64,000 nucleotides of DNA from RHKX01 sp963826475. GTDB taxonomy: Bacteria; Actinomycetota; Thermoleophilia; Solirubrobacterales; 70-9. The stretch spans positions 1 through 64,000 of the forward strand of contig CAWGXC010000001.1 of NCBI GenBank assembly GCA_963826475.1. Reading direction: 5' to 3'. Made by a program: the position numbers and the translations under genes. Positions 1 through 6,330 of the stretch are shown one piece after another. Position 1 is the first letter of the stretch. The number at the start of each line of letters is the position of its first letter. The notes beneath the pieces are model-generated. The model was not told where the DNA came from. It worked only from the letters and a program-made list of their open reading frames with translations, and ran no database searches.

Positions 1-24
1 CCGCGGCGTCATCCCTCCGATCGC

Positions 25-30
25 TACACT
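25..30 (+). promoter_or_regulatory. putative -10 box of the rplJL promoter
   Basis: The hexamer TACACT fits the actinobacterial TANNNT -10 consensus and lies just upstream of the structured L10 leader. The expected -35 position falls in the first bases of the window (CGCGGC) and is poor, so the assignment rests on the -10 and on context. Confidence 0.4.
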
Positions 31-37
31 GCCCATC

Positions 38-151
38 CCGAAGCCGAAGACCGCCGGCGGGGCGATAGCCCCATAACCGCTCGATCACGAGCGTGGCCGG
101 TGCAGGTGGAGCCCGAATCAGATTCGAGCCCGCCTGCGTGCGGGCTCTTTT
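38..151 (+). ncRNA. ribosomal protein L10 leader (autoregulatory mRNA leader)
   Basis: The stretch carries the GCCGAAGACCGCCGG and GGTGCAGGTGG blocks that resemble bacterial L10 leaders. Nested hairpins can be read at 59-63/68-72 and 78-83/88-93. A further small stem at 114-118/122-126 touches a perfect 8-bp terminator-like stem at 126-133/140-147 followed by four T. In the known family, L10(L12)4 binds the leader and represses rplJ-rplL. The family assignment is by motif and position, without a covariance search. Confidence 0.7.
126..151 (+). terminator. intrinsic terminator or attenuator in the rplJ leader
   Basis: A perfect stem GAGCCCGC/GCGGGCTC with a 6-nt loop is followed by TTTT, 45 nt before the rplJ start. 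It sits inside the L10 leader and could attenuate transcription into rplJL when the leader is bound by L10(L12)4. Confidence 0.6.
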
Positions 152-195
152 GCGTTCAGGGCTGAAACCGCCACAGAATCAGGACAGAGACTTAG

Positions 196-1023
196 ATGAA
201 CAGAGATCAGAAGGCAACCGCAGTCAAAGAGATCGGCACCGAGCTCGACGCCGCGAGCGCCGTGTTCGCCGTCGACTACCGGGGCATTTCGGTGCCTCAG
301 GCCGCCGAGCTGCGCACCAAGCTCCGCGAGTCCGACGCTTCCTTCAGCGTCGTCAAGAATCGCTTGGCCAAGCGCGCCACCGAGGCCGCCGGCGCAAGCG
401 TTCTCGACGACCACCTCGTCGGGCCGACCGCGCTGACCTTCGTCCGCGGCGACGCGGTCCTCGCCGCCAAGACGATCTCCGACTTCATCCGCAAGAACGG
501 AGTCCTCACCTACAAGGGTGGCCTGATGGACGGGGCGGCGCTCGACCCTGATCAGTTCACCTCGATCGCGCGCCTGCCCGGCGTCGACGTCCTCCGCGGC
601 CAGCTCGTCGGACTCGCGGCGAGCCCGCTGACCGGCATCGTCCGCACGCTCAACCAGCTCATCGCCGGCCTCGCCTCACAGCTCGGCCAGGTCGCTGAGC
701 AGGGACTCGTCGGCGGCGATGCCCCGGCAGCCGAGGAGCCAGCGGCCGAGGAGCCCGCTGCCGAGGCCGCTCCGGCCGACGCAGGTGGCGACGACTCTAA
801 GAAGCCGGCCGACGACGCCGTCGAGGAGGAGCCCGCTGCCGAGACCGGCACCGAGGAGGCGCCCCCCGAGGACGCCGCCACAAGCCCCGATCCCGACGAC
901 GCCGAGATCGCCGGCCCCGTCGGCACCGAGGGCGCCGAGGACGCGGAGCAGACCGTCACCGAGGCGGCAGAACCAGAAGCTTCAGACAATTCCGAAGATG
1001 AATCAGAGACCGAGGAGGCCTAA
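196..1023 (+). CDS. rplJ: 50S ribosomal protein L10 with long acidic C-terminal tail
   Basis: L10 anchors the L12 dimers of the ribosomal stalk and, with L12, represses its own mRNA. The first ~175 residues match L10: N-terminal MNRDQKATAVKEIG, the VVKNRLAKRA block, GPTALTF, and a C-terminal helix for L12 binding. Usual L10 is ~165-180 aa; this protein has 275 because a low-complexity tail of about 95 residues rich in Ala, Glu, Asp and Pro follows. An AGGACAG ribosome-binding site precedes the ATG. The gene abuts rplL with no gap. The tail has the same composition bias as other actinobacterial acidic tails but its role is unknown. Confidence 0.95.
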   Translation: MNRDQKATAVKEIGTELDAASAVFAVDYRGISVPQAAELRTKLRESDASFSVVKNRLAKRATEAAGASVLDDHLVGPTALTFVRGDAVLAAKTISDFIRKNGVLTYKGGLMDGAALDPDQFTSIARLPGVDVLRGQLVGLAASPLTGIVRTLNQLIAGLASQLGQVAEQGLVGGDAPAAEEPAAEEPAAEAAPADAGGDDSKKPADDAVEEEPAAETGTEEAPPEDAATSPDPDDAEIAGPVGTEGAEDAEQTVTEAAEPEASDNSEDESETEEA

Positions 1024-1413
1024 ATGGCAGACACGCTGACAACTGACAAGTGGATTGACGAGCTCAAGAGCATCTCGGTGCTGGAGCTCTCGGAGCGCAT
1101 CAAGGCGCTCGAGGAGGAGTTCGGCGTTTCCGCAACCGCCGTCGCAGCCGCCGCACCCGCCGCAGGGGGCGGAGGTGGCGACGACGCCGAGGAAGAGGCC
1201 AGCAGCACGGTCGACGTGATCCTCACGGCCGCCGGCGAGAAGAAGATTCAGGTCATCAAGGCCGTCCGCGCCGCCACCGGTCTGGGTCTCAAGGAGGCCA
1301 AGGCAGTGGTCGATGCTGCCCCGGGCCCGGTCAAGGAGGGTCTCGAGCGCGAGGAGGCCGAGAAGCTCAAGGCCGACCTCGAGGAAGCCGGCGGAGAGGT
1401 CGAGCTCAAGTAG
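1024..1413 (+). CDS. rplL: 50S ribosomal protein L7/L12
   Basis: Multi-copy stalk protein that recruits translational GTPases. It shows an N-terminal dimerisation region (DELKSISVLELSERIKALEEEFGV), an Ala/Gly hinge with a GGGGGDD stretch, and the globular C-terminal domain with KIQVIKAVRAATGLGLKEAKAVVDAAPGPVKEG. Its 129 aa is normal for the family. The ATG follows the rplJ stop directly and its GAGGAGG ribosome-binding site lies inside the end of rplJ, so the two are transcribed and probably translated together. In most bacteria rpoB follows; here about 35 kb of other genes intervene. Confidence 0.97.
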   Translation: MADTLTTDKWIDELKSISVLELSERIKALEEEFGVSATAVAAAAPAAGGGGGDDAEEEASSTVDVILTAAGEKKIQVIKAVRAATGLGLKEAKAVVDAAPGPVKEGLEREEAEKLKADLEEAGGEVELK

Positions 1414-1443
1414 CGCCGCAGCGCTCGATGCGGCAGGCGATTC

Positions 1444-1470
1444 GGGCGCGGGCTGAACCAGCTCGCGCCC
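1444..1470 (+). terminator. hairpin downstream of rplL
   Basis: An 11-bp stem (GGGCGCGGGCT paired with AGCTCGCGCCC, one G-T wobble) with a GAACC loop lies 30 nt after the rplL stop and also just past the end of the converging gene at 1474. No T tract follows, so it may be a bidirectional terminator or an RNA-stabilising hairpin. Confidence 0.5.
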
Positions 1471-1473
1471 TCG

Positions 1474-1791
1474 TCAGGCCAGCATCGACTCTGGGACGAC
1501 GTAGTAGAGGGCGGGTGCGGGTCTGATTCTGCGGAGTCGCCGTGCCCGCGTCGTCCGCTCCGGCGGCTCGATGGTGAGGACGCCGCCACCGAGCTGACCA
1601 AGGGACGCATCGACTGCCGGGAAGCTCTCCGGCTTGACGCCGAGCTCGACCAACACCGAAGCTCGGTTGACTGGGGCCCATCCAGGCGATGCGGAGACGA
1701 ACGGCGCTCTTCCGACCTTGCGAAGAGCACGTTCGAGCTCCGCCCGACCCAAGCGCCACTCTCCCGGCTCACGCTCTGGTTCTTCGGGCAT
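1474..1791 (-). CDS. hypothetical protein, 105 aa
   Basis: I do not recognise the family. The product is small and mixed-charge without a signal peptide or membrane segment. Its middle (GWAPVNRASVLVELGVKPESFPAVDASLGQLGGG) reads like a folded domain, and the end is ALYYVVPESMLA. A strong GGGGGG ribosome-binding site lies 6 nt upstream of the ATG, which supports it as a real gene. That site falls within an inverted repeat at 1792-1809 (CTTGATC/GATCAAG), so a hairpin or bound protein could hide the ribosome-binding site. It converges on rplL. Confidence 0.5.
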   Translation of the reverse strand: MPEEPEREPGEWRLGRAELERALRKVGRAPFVSASPGWAPVNRASVLVELGVKPESFPAVDASLGQLGGGVLTIEPPERTTRARRLRRIRPAPALYYVVPESMLA

Positions 1792-2020
1792 CTTGATCCC
1801 CCGATCAAGTGGCGCGATGAGCGGACAGTCGCTCTTCGGCCCCGTATGGCAACGGTCTCATCTTGCCCGAGACGGTGCCGCTGATCAAGAGGAGTCTCGG
1901 GGCCGGAGTTGGGCGGAGCGACGAACGCCCTCGGACGTTTGTCCAGCCCATCCCCGCCCACAGCGTCCAACGAATCTGGACACTTCTCCCGGTCCATAAG
2001 TCCAAGCCGATGGAGCATCA

Positions 2021-3691
2021 ATGCTTCACCGGCCCACATATCTCGCCGCTCCGCGCCTTGCGCTCGCCTCCGGCGCCGCCGTGCTGATCGGCCTGTTCGC
2101 CGCAGCGCCGGCGCTGGCCCACGACGAAACCGGCACGGAGCCCGAGGTCGTCGTTCCCCAGCACCAGCTCGAAAAGGTCCTCGGCACCGACGCCGTCCCC
2201 AACAAGGATGACCTCTATCGCATCCCGGTTGAGGATGGGCCCGACCTCCTGACCCACGGTCCCGACGTCCAGCTCGAGGCGCCGCCGGTGCGCGGAGGTG
2301 GTGTCTTTCGTCCCAGCGATCCGAAGCGCGCCCCGACCTGCGCCACGGACTCCTACCAACAGGTGCTCTACGGACATTTGTCCAGCGCGCCGGACCTGCT
2401 CCCGACGGTCGTCGACTCGCTGCGGGACGAGATGCTCCACATCAACGCGATGCTCAACCAGAACTCGCTCGACTCCGGCGGGCCTACGGCTGACTACAAA
2501 GTCCTCTGCAACGCGAGCGGACAGGTCGACATCCAGAGCTTCACGGCGGAGGGAACCAGCTTCTCCGAGATCATCGCCGGGGCGCGCGCGGCCGGCTATG
2601 ACGACCCGAATGCGGATTACACGATCTTCTTCGACTACCCCGGCACCAATGCCTGCGGCGTCGGCACGCTCAGGCCCGATGACCGCCTGGCTGCCGACAA
2701 CAAGTCCAACATGGGCGGTGGCTACGGCGTCACCTACTCCTCCTGCTGGTTCGGGACCACGCCGATGCACGAGAACGGCCACAACCAAGGCGCGGTCCAA
2801 AGCGGAGCTCCCTACTCGACCGGCACCGGCGGCCATTGCTGGGACGAGGAGGACGTCATGTGTTACGCGCCCGACGGCGGCAGCCTCCACCAAGAGGGCA
2901 CGATCGAGCGGTGCACCGACAAGGTCTATTTCGATTGCGGCTACGACACCTACTTCGACTCCGCCCCCGAGCCCGGCGAGTACCTCGACAGCCATTGGAA
3001 CATCGGCTCCCCGCTGAACCGCTTCATCGCCTTCGGCGGCGACAACGTGACCATTTCCAACAGCCCTCCCGGAGGCGGCTTCGACTTCAGCTGCGACCGG
3101 CTCATCTGTACCTTCGCCGACACGAGCACCGATCCCGACGGCACGATTGCGCAGCACAGCTGGGACTTCGCCGACGGAGCGGACTCGAGCCTCAGCTCCC
3201 CGATGCATCGATTCCCGGATTCGGGCAGGTACCCCGTCACGCTCACGGCAACCGATGACGGCGGCGCGAGCGCCACCGTCACGCGAATCGTGAAGGTGAA
3301 GGCGCCCACCCGCTCGGCCGGCCTGCGGCTCCTGCGCGGGGGGGCGAGGAAGCGGGCGGTGAGCGGTGGAGCCGGGACCTGGTCCTACTTCTCGGTCAAG
3401 GTCCACAAGTCCGACCGATCCCTGCGAGCGGCCCTTTCCGGCCCCGGCTGCCGGAACGTCGCCTGCGACTCGGACCTGGACCTCTACGTCCGGCGCGGCA
3501 AGAAGCCCACCCTCAACGCCTTCTCATGCCGTCCCCGCAAGGCGGGCTCGAATGAGTCCTGCAAGATCAAGAACCCCAAAGCAGGCAAGTGGATCGTCGG
3601 TGTCCACGTCTACTCGGCGAGCAGCCCGACCGGCTATTCCGTCAAGGCATCCGTCAAGCACGGGCACAGGAAACACGGCCGACACCGCTGA
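2021..3691 (+). CDS. secreted metzincin-like metalloprotease with PKD and PPC-like domains
   Basis: The 556-aa product begins with a signal peptide (hydrophobic ALASGAAVLIGLFAAAPALA, cleavage likely after ALA). A catalytic-type domain carries HENGHNQGAVQ near residue 250, an HExxH zinc motif, and DVMCYAP about 30 residues later, which could be a metzincin Met-turn. In metzincins the eleventh residue of HExxHxxGxx(H/D) is a zinc ligand; here it is Gln. Residues ~355-425 form a PKD domain (DGTIAQHSWDFADG, SGRYPVTLTATDD). Residues ~447-547 resemble a PPC domain (DSDLDLYVRRG, GKWIVGVHVYS). It probably acts outside the cell on protein; substrate unknown. Confidence 0.75.
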   Translation: MLHRPTYLAAPRLALASGAAVLIGLFAAAPALAHDETGTEPEVVVPQHQLEKVLGTDAVPNKDDLYRIPVEDGPDLLTHGPDVQLEAPPVRGGGVFRPSDPKRAPTCATDSYQQVLYGHLSSAPDLLPTVVDSLRDEMLHINAMLNQNSLDSGGPTADYKVLCNASGQVDIQSFTAEGTSFSEIIAGARAAGYDDPNADYTIFFDYPGTNACGVGTLRPDDRLAADNKSNMGGGYGVTYSSCWFGTTPMHENGHNQGAVQSGAPYSTGTGGHCWDEEDVMCYAPDGGSLHQEGTIERCTDKVYFDCGYDTYFDSAPEPGEYLDSHWNIGSPLNRFIAFGGDNVTISNSPPGGGFDFSCDRLICTFADTSTDPDGTIAQHSWDFADGADSSLSSPMHRFPDSGRYPVTLTATDDGGASATVTRIVKVKAPTRSAGLRLLRGGARKRAVSGGAGTWSYFSVKVHKSDRSLRAALSGPGCRNVACDSDLDLYVRRGKKPTLNAFSCRPRKAGSNESCKIKNPKAGKWIVGVHVYSASSPTGYSVKASVKHGHRKHGRHR

Positions 3692-3731
3692 GCCCGCTGA
3701 GCCGGAGCTGACCCTGCCGCTCTGAATACGG

Positions 3732-3754
3732 CGCAAAATAGGACAAATTTTGCG
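3732..3754. promoter_or_regulatory. inverted repeat, possible operator
   Basis: Perfect 8-bp arms CGCAAAAT/ATTTTGCG separated by 7 bp. The element overlaps the -35 region belonging to the TACACT -10 box at 3766-3771, the position expected for a repressor site controlling the downstream glycan gene. It is AT-rich compared with its surroundings. It could instead be a weak terminator of the upstream protease gene, though no T tract follows. Confidence 0.4.
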
Positions 3755-3771
3755 ACTGGATCTTGTACACT
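3743..3771 (+). promoter_or_regulatory. putative promoter of the initiating glycosyltransferase gene
   Basis: A -10 box TACACT at 3766-3771, the same hexamer as upstream of rplJ, stands 17 bp from a weak ACAAAT at 3743-3748 inside the inverted repeat. The following ~270-nt leader to the likely start at 4042 contains another inverted repeat (AAATAGC at 3777-3783 with GCTATTT at 3798-3804). I recognise no riboswitch class in it. Confidence 0.35.
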
Positions 3772-4041
3772 CGGCGAAATAGCTCGTCACGACGGCGGCT
3801 ATTTTGAAGGAGGGCTTCCGCGGCTACGGGGGCAGAGCAATTGTGGGGGTTGGATGTCAGCGAATGGAATCGTGAAGGCCGTCAGAGGTCGGGTCGTACT
3901 TTTTCTCAGCAACGGCGATAGCACCGGTGTTTCGATAGTCAGGGGCCGGCATGGCGCATGAGAGCGTGGCGTCGGGCCGGTCGCCCCGCTCGTTGCCATG
4001 GGTCTTTCCGAGGCCCGGGAGCAGAAGGCAGGCAAGCCTCG

Positions 4042-5520
4042 ATGCCAAGGCGCTCGGCATGGAGGAGAACGCCGGGCTCGCGGATCGTGGTCGAGCGCGA
4101 GCAGTTCGCCAAACGTGCCTTGGCGATCGCGGACCTCATCGTGGTCGCCGCCCTCACGGGCGTTGTGTGGATCCTGGGGATTGAAGTTACGCTGACGTGG
4201 ATCCTCCTGGCCGGGCCGGCCACCGTCCTGCTCAGCAAGATGGTCGGCCTCTACGACCGTGACGTCCACCTGCTCATCAAGTCGACCCTCGACGAGGTGC
4301 CAAAGCTCGCGCTGGTAGCGCTGATCATGGCGCTGGTGATCCTGACGACCCTGGAGGCGGGGGGCGGAACGGCTCCCGGCCTGCCGACCACCGGCGCGAT
4401 CTTCCTGAGCTATCTGATTCCGGCTTGTGTGCTGCGCACCCTTGGACGCCGCATCGCCGCCCACCGTTGCGGCCCGGAGAGGTTCGTCGCGGTGGGCAAT
4501 CCGAGCCAAGTCCTGAGGCTCTCCGAGCGGATCCAAGCGAGCCAGGCGAACTGCCAGCTCGTCGGGGTGATTCCCCACGAGAGCCCTCGCAACCTCGACC
4601 CGCGTGGGACCGCCGCCCTCGAGGTCGCCCAGGCGATGCTTGACCCCCAAGGCCGTTTCCGGCAGAGCAGAGGGTCGACGAACGGCAAGCCGGTGACGTC
4701 CGAGGACCTGACCGGCTACCTCAGCCGCCGCAACGCCCACCGGCTCATCATCGCGACGAGGGAGGCATCCAGTGAGCGAATCATGGATCTCGTCCGTGAG
4801 GCCAAGACCCTCGGCATCAGGGTGAGTCTGATCCCCGAAGTCTTCGAGGTCGTCGAGTCGTCCGTGGAGTTCGAACAGATCAGCGGCACCACGGCACTGG
4901 GCGTGCGGAGCTTCCGGCTCACGCGGTCGTCAAAGCTGCTCAAGAGGGGCTTCGATCTCGTCATCTCGGCCGTTGCCACGCTCTGCCTCTCGCCGGTGCT
5001 GCTCATCATCTCCCTCGCGATCAAGCTCGATTCGCCAGGTCCCGTGCTCTTCAGGCAGACGCGCGTGGGCCGCGATGGCAGGCGATTCCAGGTCTTCAAG
5101 TTCAGGACGATGGTCGCTGACGCCGAAAGTCGCAAGGACGAGCTCAGGCATCTGAACGAGGCTTCCGGCCTCTTCAAGATCGAGAACGACCCGAGGATCA
5201 CGCGGGTGGGGCACTTTTTGCGACGCACCTCGCTGGATGAGCTGCCCCAGCTCCTCAACGTCATTCGGGGCGAGATGAGCCTGGTCGGTCCTCGCCCGAT
5301 GATCGAGGAGGAGGACGGCCGGATTCAGGGGTGGCACAGGAGCCGCCTGCATCTGACCCCCGGCATGACCGGCCACTGGCAGATCATGGGCTCCGCCAAG
5401 GTGCCGCTGCACGAGATGGTCCAGATCGACTACCTCTACGCCGCAAACTGGTCGATCTGGGCGGACGTGAAGGTTCTGCTGAGGACGGTGCCTCACGTTC
5501 TGGGGGCCCGGGGCCAGTAG
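4042..5520 (+). CDS. initiating sugar-1-phosphate transferase (polyprenyl-phosphate, WbaP/ExoY type)
   Basis: Transfers a sugar-1-phosphate from a nucleotide sugar to undecaprenyl phosphate, the first step of many surface glycans. The N-terminal part has several membrane segments (RALAIADLIVVAALTGVVWIL and others), then a cytoplasmic domain, then the Bac_transf catalytic domain from about residue 295. That domain shows KRGFDLVISAVATLCLSP, SPGPVLFRQTRVGRDGR, FKFRTM, DELPQLLNVIRGEMSLVGPRP and LTPGMTGHWQI. The reading frame is open back to 3958. I place the start at the ATG at 4042; a GTG at 4087 is possible, as the family normally begins shortly before the first membrane segment. No neighbour shares its transcript obviously. 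Confidence 0.9.
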   Translation: MPRRSAWRRTPGSRIVVEREQFAKRALAIADLIVVAALTGVVWILGIEVTLTWILLAGPATVLLSKMVGLYDRDVHLLIKSTLDEVPKLALVALIMALVILTTLEAGGGTAPGLPTTGAIFLSYLIPACVLRTLGRRIAAHRCGPERFVAVGNPSQVLRLSERIQASQANCQLVGVIPHESPRNLDPRGTAALEVAQAMLDPQGRFRQSRGSTNGKPVTSEDLTGYLSRRNAHRLIIATREASSERIMDLVREAKTLGIRVSLIPEVFEVVESSVEFEQISGTTALGVRSFRLTRSSKLLKRGFDLVISAVATLCLSPVLLIISLAIKLDSPGPVLFRQTRVGRDGRRFQVFKFRTMVADAESRKDELRHLNEASGLFKIENDPRITRVGHFLRRTSLDELPQLLNVIRGEMSLVGPRPMIEEEDGRIQGWHRSRLHLTPGMTGHWQIMGSAKVPLHEMVQIDYLYAANWSIWADVKVLLRTVPHVLGARGQ

Positions 5521-5582
5521 ACCTTGGCACGTCGTTGCTTGGGGAAGGGTGACCTGGCCCTCCCACCTGACCAGAAACGTCG

Positions 5583-6179
5583 ATGAACGAAAGGTCCACC
5601 CCACGAGCCGCGCCCTCGTTCTCTGAGGTTTACGAGGTGAATGCGGCCCGCGTGTACGGGTTCATCGGGTATCGGGTCTCGTCGCGGGCCGAAGCCGAGG
5701 ACCTGACTCAGCTCGTGTTCGAAAAGGCGCTGCGCGCATGGGGCCGCTTCGACGACCGGATCTCATCTCCCTCCACCTGGTTGCTGTCGATCGCCAAGAA
5801 CGTGCTCGTCGACCACTTTCGCCGGCGCCGGGAGTCGTTGATCGGTGAGGAGGCGATCGTCAGGATCATCGACGCGAGCCCCGACCATCCCGGCGTGGGC
5901 CTGCCCGCCGACCTCGAGGAGGCCATGTCGGCGCTCACCCCCAGGGAGCAGACGGTCCTCGCGCTGCGCTTCGGAGGTGACATGAGCGGCGCCGAGATTG
6001 CCTCCATGCTGGAGCTGTCGACGGATAACGTCCACCAGATCCTCTCCCGGACCCTGCGCCGGCTTCGCGAGAGCCTCGAGGGGAATTCGTCAGCTGGCGA
6101 GCGGGCCGACGCCGGCCACGCTGAAGACGGCGATCAGGCTGAGCAGGGTTCCGAACGCCACGCAGAGCAGCGTCAGTAG
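5583..6179 (+). CDS. ECF-family RNA polymerase sigma factor
   Basis: Sigma-70 family regulator with region 2 (YEVNAARVYGFIGYRV, AEDLTQLVFEKALRAW, TWLLSIAKNVLVDHFRRRR) and region 4 (ALTPREQTVLALRFGGDMSGAEIASMLELSTDNVHQILSRTLRRLRESLE). The sigma fold ends near residue 167. The last ~30 residues (Ala/Glu/Gln-rich) are encoded by DNA that is antisense to the converging gene at 6090-6329 and look like a passive extension. No anti-sigma gene lies on the same strand; the converging membrane protein is a candidate partner. Its targets may include the nearby glycan genes, but no matching promoter was identified. Confidence 0.9.
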   Translation: MNERSTPRAAPSFSEVYEVNAARVYGFIGYRVSSRAEAEDLTQLVFEKALRAWGRFDDRISSPSTWLLSIAKNVLVDHFRRRRESLIGEEAIVRIIDASPDHPGVGLPADLEEAMSALTPREQTVLALRFGGDMSGAEIASMLELSTDNVHQILSRTLRRLRESLEGNSSAGERADAGHAEDGDQAEQGSERHAEQRQ

Positions 6180-6329
6180 CCGCGCGCCGCGGCTGGAGAT
6201 GCGCCAGCGCTCACCCAGATCGATTTCGCGGGCCAACTCCTTGCGAAAAGCGGGATGCAGCGTAGGTCGCTCGTGCGAGAGCGTTTCCGAGAGATCCGAG
6301 TCCCCGTAATCGTCGTTCACCGGCTTCAT
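6090..6329 (-). CDS. small single-pass membrane protein, possibly anti-sigma-like
   Basis: The 79-aa product has a charged N-terminal half (RPTLHPAFRKELAREIDLGERW) and one membrane helix (LLTLLCVAFGTLLSLIAVFSVAGV). The PAFRKEL element resembles the juxtamembrane segment of some actinobacterial membrane anti-sigma factors, but no zinc-binding HxxxCxxC motif is present. It starts 1 nt after the stop of the polymerase/ligase gene on the same strand, so translation is probably coupled. Its 3' end overlaps the sigma gene by 90 bp in opposite orientation. The anti-sigma idea is an inference. Confidence 0.55.
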   Translation of the reverse strand: MKPVNDDYGDSDLSETLSHERPTLHPAFRKELAREIDLGERWRISSRGARLLTLLCVAFGTLLSLIAVFSVAGVGPLAS

Positions 6330-6330
6330 C

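Noticed and set aside
2018..3406. 462-codon open frame antisense to the protease gene
   Set aside because: The plus strand has a signal peptide, HExxH and PKD motifs; the antisense product is low-complexity Val/Arg/Gly-rich.
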